Source: Chitinophagales bacterium (lineage in GTDB: Bacteria; Bacteroidota; Bacteroidia; Chitinophagales; LD1). From it: DNA of 49,758 nt. Where the stretch lies: assembly GCA_025057415.1 (NCBI GenBank), contig JANWXI010000009.1:1-49758 (forward strand). Direction: 5' to 3'. Position 1 is the stretch's first letter, and each line of letters starts with the position of its first letter. The notes under the pieces were generated by a model. That model was given only the letters and a program-made list of their open reading frames with translations. It was not told the DNA's origin and ran no database searches. A program made the position numbers and the translations under genes. This document shows, piece after piece, positions 26,248-33,727 of this stretch.

Positions 26248-26939
26248 GTGTTACGAATAAAATAATTTTTGGCGTTGGCTGGGCCTACATTGAAAATTAA
26301 ATCCAGAATACTTACCGCATGTTCAAAGGGCGGATATAGCTGCGGATACTCAGGATAACCATTGTAATCCAGCCAATGGATGCGTACGTTTTTTTGCTCA
26401 AATATGCTGACGTTCAGATAACTTTGTGCGGAAGGTCCAGAATAATAATCGGTTGCGCTACATTGTAAACATATATTCAGAAGCCGCTCTGATTTATCAC
26501 CTATCAATTGATAATCACTGCTGCGTGTGATAGGGGTGGTGATACCAAGAAGCGAGCAAATAGCCGTCAAAAATCGATAGTTAATAGCGCTAAGGTATTT
26601 TTCGTTACAGTTCAGGTATAATTCTTCAAAAAAAGAGCTTACCTCCTTAAAGTAAGGCGCGCGGGCATAAAATGTTTGCAGTGTTTTCCAGTGGTGTATT
26701 TTCCAAGTAGGGTCACTTATCACAGTTTCATTAATAAGTTGGTGATATTTCCCTTTCACTTCTACAGGGATCGTCAACCAGAGTAGTCCATTGGGGGTTT
26801 TAATCAGATTTCGGTTGCGCCAGTCCCTTCGGGTATATTGCACATCATCATATAAAATAAATTCATCCATCCGGTAGATGGTTTCAAAGTATCCTTTCCA
26901 AGGGATATAGTTAGATTGCGTGATGGCTACTTTTTTCAT
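26235..26939 (-). CDS. WbqC-family protein
   Basis: A 234-residue soluble protein with the full family pattern: KKVAITQSNYIPWKGYF at the start, EFILYDDVQYTRRDWRNRN, and WLTIPVEVKGKYHQLI. WbqC members are found in O-antigen clusters and have been suggested to attach glycine to an amino sugar, but the reaction is not established. Its gene overlaps the acyltransferase by 13 bp and the Wzt gene by an ATGA of 4 bp. It thus sits between glycan export and amino-sugar synthesis. Acting on the amino group made by the WecE-like enzyme is an inference. Family is sure; function open. Confidence 0.9.
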   Translation of the reverse strand: MKKVAITQSNYIPWKGYFETIYRMDEFILYDDVQYTRRDWRNRNLIKTPNGLLWLTIPVEVKGKYHQLINETVISDPTWKIHHWKTLQTFYARAPYFKEVSSFFEELYLNCNEKYLSAINYRFLTAICSLLGITTPITRSSDYQLIGDKSERLLNICLQCSATDYYSGPSAQSYLNVSIFEQKNVRIHWLDYNGYPEYPQLYPPFEHAVSILDLIFNVGPANAKNYFIRNTCND

Positions 26940-28210
26940 GCTGATAATACGTTACAGTGCCAGTTGAGTTTGGGTCTTACCATGCCGTTTATTTTTCCCA
27001 TAAAACCCATTTCGCGCTCCACATCTCTTACCTGAAAGGTGAGCAACTCCTCATTTTTGTAAATCTGGCGCATGTCGGAAGTATAAATATAGACGTAAAT
27101 ACTATAGTAACCGTCATTCATCAGGCCTTCCGGTATGTGACATCGAGCTTCCACGGGAACTCCAAACGGCGCGGCAAATGTATGTGATGCGCCAAAGATT
27201 ACATCTCCTTTTGCACTGCACAAGTCAAAACCCACATACAATCGTTCGGCTTTACTGGTATTGATTATTTTGAAAGCAATATCAAAGGAGGACGTTACGT
27301 CAATCACATCATCCGGATTTTGTGAAGAAGTATTTTCGATGGCAGCAGATAAAATACGTACTTCATAATTACCGGGTGCTTCATCAGCTACCGTGTATGC
27401 GAAGCGCCGCCTGTCGAATGAGCCGCTGTTTAAGTAATAGTCAACCACCTCAGTTGAGGTTCCCTCTTTTTCCAGCATGCCTTCTTTGAGCATTATTGCC
27501 CGGCTGCATAAACTTTCCACGGCTGTCATATTGTGGCTCACAAAGAGTACGGTACGTCCCTGAAAGCTCACATCTTTCATTTTACCCAAACACTTTCGCT
27601 GAAATTCCGCGTCGCCTACTGCCAGCACCTCATCCACTACGAGTATTTCGGGCTCCAGATGTGCCGCTACGGCAAATGCCAGGCGAACATACATGCCACT
27701 GCTGTATCTTTTTACGGGAGTGTCAATGTATTGTTCTACACCGCTGAAGTCCACTATCTCATCAAACTTGCGTTTAATCTCGGCTTTCGTCATACCCAAA
27801 ATGGCGCCGTTCAGGAAAATATTGTCGCGGCCGGTAAGTTCTGGCTGAAATCCGGTGCCCACTTCCAGCAAGCTTGCCACCCGGCCCTTAATTTTGATTT
27901 GTCCTTTGGTTGGTCCAGTGATTTTAGACAGTATTTTCAATAGAGTAGATTTTCCGGCACCGTTGCGCCCTATTATGCCGAGTACTTCTCCCTGTTTTAC
28001 TTCAAAGTTTATGTTTTGTAATGCCCATACATACTCACCGCTTGCTCTCTGAGAGCGATTGTTCGTGATGGTTATTTTCTGATAAGGGTCTTCTTTTCCC
28101 CTTACCAGGTGCCACCATCGGTTAAGGTCGTGTACTAGTGTACCCGTGCTTACCAGCCCAAGCCGGTATTGCTTATATAACCCCTCAACACTTATAACAG
28201 TTTGACCCAT
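26936..28210 (-). CDS. polysaccharide ABC exporter ATPase with C-terminal glycan-recognition domain (Wzt-like)
   Basis: A 424-residue protein. The first 245 or so residues are an ABC ATPase with Walker A at 81-88 (GRNGAGKS), signature YSSGMYVRLAFAVAA, and Walker B ILVVDEVLAVGD. The remaining 170 residues form a beta-rich Wzt_C-type domain. In characterised Wzt proteins that domain binds the modified non-reducing end of the O-polysaccharide, so export waits for chain capping. The permease gene ends 5 bp upstream. This implies an ABC-dependent O-antigen or capsule whose chain end carries a specific modification, which the neighbouring methyltransferase or acylation genes might supply. Confidence 0.93.
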   Translation of the reverse strand: MGQTVISVEGLYKQYRLGLVSTGTLVHDLNRWWHLVRGKEDPYQKITITNNRSQRASGEYVWALQNINFEVKQGEVLGIIGRNGAGKSTLLKILSKITGPTKGQIKIKGRVASLLEVGTGFQPELTGRDNIFLNGAILGMTKAEIKRKFDEIVDFSGVEQYIDTPVKRYSSGMYVRLAFAVAAHLEPEILVVDEVLAVGDAEFQRKCLGKMKDVSFQGRTVLFVSHNMTAVESLCSRAIMLKEGMLEKEGTSTEVVDYYLNSGSFDRRRFAYTVADEAPGNYEVRILSAAIENTSSQNPDDVIDVTSSFDIAFKIINTSKAERLYVGFDLCSAKGDVIFGASHTFAAPFGVPVEARCHIPEGLMNDGYYSIYVYIYTSDMRQIYKNEELLTFQVRDVEREMGFMGKINGMVRPKLNWHCNVLSA

Positions 28211-28214
28211 ATCA

Positions 28215-29075
28215 TTACACGGTGTCCATGAAAGATTTTTCGACCTGATTGAAAATCACAATCCCTATTACGAAAGCAACGAGTGAGAAAAGTGCTGTGT
28301 ATAGCAATGCACCCGGTTCGTAATAACCGCTGCCAAACAATGCATACCGGAATGTTTCAATCACAGGTGTTACCGGGTTTAGTAAAAGGATATCGCGGAG
28401 TTTACCAGTAACAGCCCGCAGAGGGTATATAACAGGAGACGCATACATCCACAACTGAACACCGAAAGCAAGCAGAAACGACAAATCTTTGTACTTGGTG
28501 GTGAGCGATGAAAAAATAATGCCAAGCGAAAGCCCAAGAGCGGCAAGTAATACGATAAGCAGAGGCGTAAGCAAAAGCGCCAGGTTGGGTTGAAACCGGT
28601 ACTCGTCAGCATAAATGTAATATATGATTATGATAGCAAGAGTAAATAATTGGGTAGCCAGTCGCACTAACCCTCCAATGACAACCGATATGGGTATGGT
28701 CAGCCGTGGAAAGTACACCTTACCGAAAATATTGGCATTAACGGTAAAAACGTTGGATGTTTTATTAAGACACTCTGCAAAATATGACCACAAAACAATT
28801 CCCGACAGATAAAACAAAACCGGAGGTATTCCATCGGTTGGCAACCGGGCGATTCTGTTAAATATAAAGAAAAAAACTAATGTACTGAGCAAAGGTTGCA
28901 CCAGAAACCATAGCGGGCCGAGGATGGTTTGTTTATATTGGGCTTTTATATCGCGCAGTACAAAGAGCCACGTAAGGTCGCGATAGCGCCATAATTCGCG
29001 CAAAGGTATATCCCATAAACCCCGGCGGGGAGTAATAATCTCTGTCCATTCTTCTTGCCGCGAAGCCGATTTCAT
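28215..29075 (-). CDS. polysaccharide ABC exporter permease (Wzm/TagG-like)
   Basis: A 286-residue inner-membrane protein. An amphipathic N-terminal segment with DLTWLFVLRDIKAQYKQT precedes six hydrophobic helices, the standard layout of ABC-2 type polysaccharide permeases such as Wzm, KpsM and TagG. LGPLWFLVQPLLSTLVFFFI is the expected first helix region. It pairs with the Wzt-like ATPase 5 bp downstream to move undecaprenyl-linked polysaccharide across the inner membrane. The GME-like gene lies 29 bp upstream. The pairing with a Wzt_C domain favours an O-antigen-like substrate rather than teichoic acid. Confidence 0.93.
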   Translation of the reverse strand: MKSASRQEEWTEIITPRRGLWDIPLRELWRYRDLTWLFVLRDIKAQYKQTILGPLWFLVQPLLSTLVFFFIFNRIARLPTDGIPPVLFYLSGIVLWSYFAECLNKTSNVFTVNANIFGKVYFPRLTIPISVVIGGLVRLATQLFTLAIIIIYYIYADEYRFQPNLALLLTPLLIVLLAALGLSLGIIFSSLTTKYKDLSFLLAFGVQLWMYASPVIYPLRAVTGKLRDILLLNPVTPVIETFRYALFGSGYYEPGALLYTALFSLVAFVIGIVIFNQVEKSFMDTV

Positions 29076-29104
29076 AATTCTATGTGCGATATTATCAAAC
29101 GATG

Positions 29105-30088
29105 TTAAATTCTCTTAGTACTATTGTGTTGCGAGTAGGCGACTTGCCCCTCAACCCACCTGTAGGTAAGTTCTACACCTTGCAATAAGGATTGAGAGGG
29201 TTTCCATCCGAGTACTTCCGATATCAGCCGGTTATCGGATTTTCGACCCATAACACCTACCGGTCCGGGCATGTTTACGATACGCAGGTTTTTGCCCGAT
29301 ATCTGTATAATCATTTGCGCGAGTTGATTAATCGTTACCATTTCTTCGGAGCCAATGTTAAGTGGGCCTGTAAAGTTGCTTAGCATCATTCTGCGTACAC
29401 CTTCTATACATTCATCAATGTAAAGAAAAGAGCGAGTCTGTGCTCCGCTACCCCAAACTTCAATCTCTTCACCATTCCGTGCTAAAGCAACTTTACGGCA
29501 AAGGGCCGCTGGCGCTTTTTCGCGTCCGCCTTGCCACTCACACTCCGGACCAAAGATATTGTGGAAGCGTGCAATCCGCACATTTAAACCATAATTGCGC
29601 TGAAAACTCAGATATAGCCGCTCGCTGAAGAGCTTCTCCCATCCATACTCGCTGTCGGGTTGGGCAGGGTAAGCGCTGTCTTCGCTGCACACCGGATTAT
29701 CGGGGTCGGCCTGGTTATATGCCGGGTAAACACACGCAGATGATGAAAAAAAAACTTTTTTAATGTTAAATTTTATGCAATGGTATACTGTATTCAAATT
29801 AATTAATGCCGAATTGTGCATTACGTTGGCATCGTTCTCACCTGTAAAAATATAGCCGGCGCCGCCCATATCTGCCGCCAACTGATAAAGCTCATCTGCT
29901 CCGGTACTGAGTATTTCTTTTACATTTTTCTCTTGCCGCAGGTCAGCCAGGATGAATTCATCGGCTTCAGAGGGCGAAAATGGCGGGTGCTTCAGGTCAA
30001 CACCTGTTACCCGGTACCCCTCCTTTTTAAGTCGGTTCACCAGGTGATGGCCAATAAATCCGCCTGCACCAAATACGATTGCTTTCAT
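29105..30088 (-). CDS. GDP-mannose 3,5-epimerase-like NAD-dependent epimerase
   Basis: About 327 residues from ATG 30088 (MKAIVFGAGGFIGHHL; an upstream start at 30103 adds five). It is an extended short-chain dehydrogenase fold: GAGGFIG binds NAD, and Y148-x3-K152 is the catalytic pair. Residues diagnostic of GDP-mannose 3,5-epimerase are present: AADMGGAGYI, the cysteine C119 in SSSACVYP, K191 in GGREKAPAA, and QTRSFLYIDEC, with GRKSDN further on. In plants this enzyme makes GDP-L-galactose for vitamin C; in bacteria it would supply an L-sugar for glycans. It lies just upstream of the exporter genes. Substrate is inferred from these motifs. Confidence 0.87.
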   Translation of the reverse strand: MKAIVFGAGGFIGHHLVNRLKKEGYRVTGVDLKHPPFSPSEADEFILADLRQEKNVKEILSTGADELYQLAADMGGAGYIFTGENDANVMHNSALINLNTVYHCIKFNIKKVFFSSSACVYPAYNQADPDNPVCSEDSAYPAQPDSEYGWEKLFSERLYLSFQRNYGLNVRIARFHNIFGPECEWQGGREKAPAALCRKVALARNGEEIEVWGSGAQTRSFLYIDECIEGVRRMMLSNFTGPLNIGSEEMVTINQLAQMIIQISGKNLRIVNMPGPVGVMGRKSDNRLISEVLGWKPSQSLLQGVELTYRWVEGQVAYSQHNSTKRI

Positions 30089-30179
30089 GTGTTGAGTGCG
30101 CAATATGCGTATTTATCCAATTATTAACATTACAAGTTGCAAACTTCATTGCAAATATACCTTACTGGTACGCACACCA

Positions 30180-31523
30180 TTACCGGTTTGCATTGCCGTA
30201 CCCCAATCTATATCGCATCAGCACAAGCATTATTACATAAAACGGTAAAATGGGAATACGGTAACGAACCAGCGCCCCGAAATTAAAACTGGTAAGCCCG
30301 ATAGCAATGGCAAGTACGATACAAAACGGCAATGCGTAGGCAATGAGGGGTTCAGAAATGATTATTTCATAGATCCGCCACAGTTTTGTGCGTAATAAAA
30401 TACCGAGCGTAAAATAAAGTAGTGCCATACTTTCCAGTGCGGAAAGTAACATCACAGGGTTTCTCACTTGCCAAATAAACGGCCCAAACAAGCTATAAAC
30501 TAATGCAAGCGGAGTTTGCTTGAGCAGGTTTGGCAATGAAACATCATCCGGGTCACCCCCAAGCGAGTAAGTTGAACCACCCTGAGTAGTGTGCCAGGTA
30601 CGAAATCCTGTGGCTTTGTACTCCAAAGCTTCGAGGTTGTAGGATGATTCACTGCTTCCGATTTCCACAATGGCATAGTATGAACCAGCAAGACCACCTA
30701 CTATCAAAAAAGGCGTTATGAGAAAACGCAATATTGAATTGCGAATGGAAGTGCGGTAATGAACTGTGATCATTAATATAATACACGGCACTATCGTAAG
30801 CAAAATAAATGAACGAATAATGAATATTATGTAACCAGTAACTACCAGCAAAAAGAAATAATACAACGGGCGCCGGCGGTTGATAAGCAATCTGTACGAA
30901 CAATAGAAAAAAAAGAAAATAGATCCGGTCATAATGGTATCTTTGGCAAGCCCCGAACCCCAAAACAGCACAGAAGGAATATACAGTACGGCAAGAGCAA
31001 ATTCCTTATGCATATTTGGATAGATCTCACATAACAAAAGGAAGAATTTCCAGGTGAAGTAGTAAGAAATTACGGCAAATACTATACACAGCGCCCAGTA
31101 GGAATTAAATGAAATTAAGTCCAATAAAAAACCAATGCGAATGACCATCAACGAGGCATACCCTCTGGTGAGATATTGTACCCCGTAACTACCCGCTTCT
31201 ACACGGGCTGGTGACGGATAGTTCTCATAGGGGTTGTATATGAATGAAAAAACTTGCGAAGGGTCATTGAAAAATATATTGTAAATAGATTTAATGGTTC
31301 CGTAAAATGCCAGAGAATCGCCACCTGCATAATAAAACACATAGATAGACGCAAAAAATAAAGTGGCAATTATTTTGTAATTAAACCCCTTTAGGTAATA
31401 TAACTGATGTATTCTGTCTTTATTTCTGTTAACAACACCGAGCGCAAGACCATAAGCGAAAAGCAAATACAACAACGTGAGTAACACATCAGTTATTCCC
31501 ATATCGCTTATGAGCAGCTCCAT
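30180..31523 (-). CDS. polytopic membrane protein, Wzy-polymerase-like
   Basis: A 447-residue protein with about ten to twelve predicted membrane helices and a long extracytoplasmic stretch near residues 270-340. The segment FWGSGLAKDTIMTG is a recurrent feature of Bacteroidota O-antigen polymerase-like proteins, though I recognise no catalytic residue with certainty. It probably polymerises or flips a glycan in the inner membrane. It starts 15 bp downstream of the purF-like stop and precedes the GME-like gene, so it opens the polysaccharide array. Finding it together with an ABC exporter is unusual, since Wzm/Wzt systems normally polymerise in the cytoplasm. Confidence 0.65.
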   Translation of the reverse strand: MELLISDMGITDVLLTLLYLLFAYGLALGVVNRNKDRIHQLYYLKGFNYKIIATLFFASIYVFYYAGGDSLAFYGTIKSIYNIFFNDPSQVFSFIYNPYENYPSPARVEAGSYGVQYLTRGYASLMVIRIGFLLDLISFNSYWALCIVFAVISYYFTWKFFLLLCEIYPNMHKEFALAVLYIPSVLFWGSGLAKDTIMTGSIFFFFYCSYRLLINRRRPLYYFFLLVVTGYIIFIIRSFILLTIVPCIILMITVHYRTSIRNSILRFLITPFLIVGGLAGSYYAIVEIGSSESSYNLEALEYKATGFRTWHTTQGGSTYSLGGDPDDVSLPNLLKQTPLALVYSLFGPFIWQVRNPVMLLSALESMALLYFTLGILLRTKLWRIYEIIISEPLIAYALPFCIVLAIAIGLTSFNFGALVRYRIPILPFYVIMLVLMRYRLGYGNANR

Positions 31524-31538
31524 ATTGCTACATCAGCT

Positions 31539-33437
31539 TTAGTAACCTCGTTCATTTTTACCCTCTATGAAATTAATAAATGCCCGGTTAGCTACTTTGT
31601 TGCCGCCCGGAGTAGGGTAGTTGCCCGTAAAGTACCAGTCACCGGTATGATTGGGGCAAGCACGGTGTAGGTTTTCAATGGTTTGAAATATAACCTGCAC
31701 TTCTGTAAATAAGTTATGGGGCTTTACGATTTCAGAAATTTTAGCAGATATCTCATCATCGGTAAAGAGGTCGTAGAGTTTTTTTACGTGGTTGGTTACT
31801 TCCTCGGCGGGCTTTTCCATATCGGCTATACATAAATCATACACCTCGTGAAGCATTTGCCATTTACCGCGCTCGCGTAATAGCTCAACTAGTGCCCGAA
31901 ACGCCACGAAGTCATACATGCGGCTCATGTCAATGCCGTAGCAGTCGGGGTAACGGATTTGAGGGGCCGAGGATACAACCACAATCTTACGCGGGTTGAG
32001 TTTTGCCAGGTTGGCCAAAATGCTTTTTTGTAGGGTAGTGCCCCGCACAATCGAGTCGTCAATTACAACGAGAGTGTCTTGACCGGGGCGTATGCTGCCG
32101 TACGTGATGTCGTACACATGGCTCACCATTTCATCGCGGCTGCGATCGTCCGTGATGAATGTGCGCGCCTTCACGTCTTTCACGGCAATCTTTTCCCAGC
32201 GTATTCGCAGATTCAGTATGCGCTCTATGGTTTCCTCTTCGAGGTTTTTTATTTGAAGCAGCTGTTGTTTCTTGTATTGGTTGAGATAATCTTCAAGCCC
32301 CTTCATTAAACCATAAAAAGCCACCTCCGCTGTGTTGGGGATGAAGCTAAATACCGTGTTTTCAAAATCATATTGTATGGCTTTTAGCACTTGTTCGGTC
32401 AGATAATATCCCAGTTTTTTTCGCTCTTCATAAATTTCTTTATCCGTGCCGCGGCTGAAATATATCCGTTCAAAGCTGCACGACCTTTTTTCGCCCGGCT
32501 CGCGCACAAGGTCTTGCTTTACGCGTCCGTCTTTTTTAATTACCAGTGCATGGCCAGGTTTAACCTCCTCAATTTTTTCGTATGGGACATTAAATGTGGT
32601 TTGTATGGCAGGCCGCTCGCTGGCCACCACAACGATTTCCTCGTCATGATAGTAATAAGCCGGACGTATGCCGTTGGGGTCGCGCAGCACAAACGCATCT
32701 CCGTGGCCAAACATGCCCGCCATGGCATAGCCACCGTCAAAATCTTTTGCAGAGCGTCTCAAAATCCGGCTAACGCTTAATTCGCGTGCGATAAAATCGG
32801 TGATTTCTTTGTTGCTGTATTTCTGGTTTTTATATTTATCAAATATGTTTTGCACCTCATCATCTAAAAAATGACCGATTTTCTCCATCACCGTGATAGT
32901 GTCGCTGCGCTCGCGAGGGTGCTGCCCAAGCTCGATAAGAAGATTAAACTGGTCATCTACATTCGTCATGTTGAAGTTACCTGCCAGCACTAAATTGCGT
33001 GTCATCCAGTTGTTTTCGCGGATAAAAGGATGGCAGTAACTATCGGTATTGCGTCCGTAGGTACCGTAACGCAAATGCCCCAGCAGCAATTCTCCGGCAA
33101 AGGGATTATAACGTTTATGCCACTCGGCTTCAGCTGCCGGATTAGAGAAGGATTTGCGCTCCCTGGTAAAATGCGAGAAAATTTGTGAAAATATGTCTGT
33201 TATTGGTTGGGGGTTGATGCTCCGCACCCGGTTGATGAAGTGGCTGCCCGGCAGAGGGTCCAGTTTAATAACGGCTACGCCTGCTCCGTCTTGGCCGCGG
33301 TTGTGCTGTTTTTCCATGAGTAAATACAGCTTTTGCAGTGCGTAGGATGCGGTATGGTATTTTTCGGTGTAGTGGGCAAGCGGTTTCAGCAGCCGGATAA
33401 GGGCTATTCCGCACTCATGGTGGATGGCATCGCTCAT
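31539..33437 (-). CDS. purF: long-form amidophosphoribosyltransferase (PurF family)
   Basis: A 632-residue protein, well above the 470-510 typical of PurF. The class II glutaminase begins at Cys9 in HHECGIALIRL, so eight residues must be removed to free the nucleophile, as in propeptide-bearing PurF enzymes. QHNRGQDGAGVAV and LGHLRYGTYG follow. The PRPP motif VVIDDSIVRGTT is near residues 452-463. About 130 extra residues lie at the C-terminus. PurF makes phosphoribosylamine, the first step of purine synthesis. Many Bacteroidota carry this long form beside a shorter PurF, so it may be a specialised paralogue. The polysaccharide array starts 15 bp downstream. Confidence 0.88.
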   Translation of the reverse strand: MSDAIHHECGIALIRLLKPLAHYTEKYHTASYALQKLYLLMEKQHNRGQDGAGVAVIKLDPLPGSHFINRVRSINPQPITDIFSQIFSHFTRERKSFSNPAAEAEWHKRYNPFAGELLLGHLRYGTYGRNTDSYCHPFIRENNWMTRNLVLAGNFNMTNVDDQFNLLIELGQHPRERSDTITVMEKIGHFLDDEVQNIFDKYKNQKYSNKEITDFIARELSVSRILRRSAKDFDGGYAMAGMFGHGDAFVLRDPNGIRPAYYYHDEEIVVVASERPAIQTTFNVPYEKIEEVKPGHALVIKKDGRVKQDLVREPGEKRSCSFERIYFSRGTDKEIYEERKKLGYYLTEQVLKAIQYDFENTVFSFIPNTAEVAFYGLMKGLEDYLNQYKKQQLLQIKNLEEETIERILNLRIRWEKIAVKDVKARTFITDDRSRDEMVSHVYDITYGSIRPGQDTLVVIDDSIVRGTTLQKSILANLAKLNPRKIVVVSSAPQIRYPDCYGIDMSRMYDFVAFRALVELLRERGKWQMLHEVYDLCIADMEKPAEEVTNHVKKLYDLFTDDEISAKISEIVKPHNLFTEVQVIFQTIENLHRACPNHTGDWYFTGNYPTPGGNKVANRAFINFIEGKNERGY

Positions 33438-33647
33438 AGCCGAGCCGCAAAGGTAAGTTTTTTAGCGAAGAGCAGCCACGAGGAGCTTTTCAAAAGTCGT
33501 AATATTACGCATGCTGTTTAACAATCATTTGTAATGGTGCCGGTTGGGTTGTCTGAAACCTGTACCATTAACGAATTGTTGTTGGTAATTAAGAATAAAT
33601 AATTTTACCGCATTGTTGCGCGTTTGGAATATATGATGTAGGTTTAC

Positions 33648-33666
33648 CATAAATGCCGCATTTATG
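33648..33666. promoter_or_regulatory. perfect 19-bp palindrome upstream of clpC, operator candidate
   Basis: CATAAATGC at 33648-33656 and its exact reverse complement GCATTTATG at 33658-33666 flank a single C. The site ends 61 bp before the clpC ATG and 21 bp before a -35-like hexamer. Perfect 9-bp arms with a one-base spacer suit a dimeric repressor. It does not match CIRCE (HrcA) or the CtsR heptad repeat. Confidence 0.55.
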
Positions 33667-33687
33667 AGGGGAGGACCAGACACATAT

Positions 33688-33716
33688 TTGACAAAATGCG
33701 CGTTTTTAAGTATACA
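33688..33716 (+). promoter_or_regulatory. sigma70-like -35/-10 pair before clpC
   Basis: TTGACA at 33688-33693 and TATACA at 33711-33716 with an exact 17-bp spacer. If used, transcription would start near 33723, about five bases before the ATG and inside the AAGGA ribosome-binding site at 33716-33720. Bacteroidota usually use TTTG / TAnnTTTG, so this may be chance. Confidence 0.35.
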
Positions 33717-33727
33717 AGGAACAGCGT

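Noticed and set aside
33438-33727. CIRCE or CtsR site upstream of clpC
   Set aside because: Neither the TTAGCACTC/GAGTGCTAA pair nor a CtsR heptad repeat is present; only the unrelated 19-bp palindrome is.
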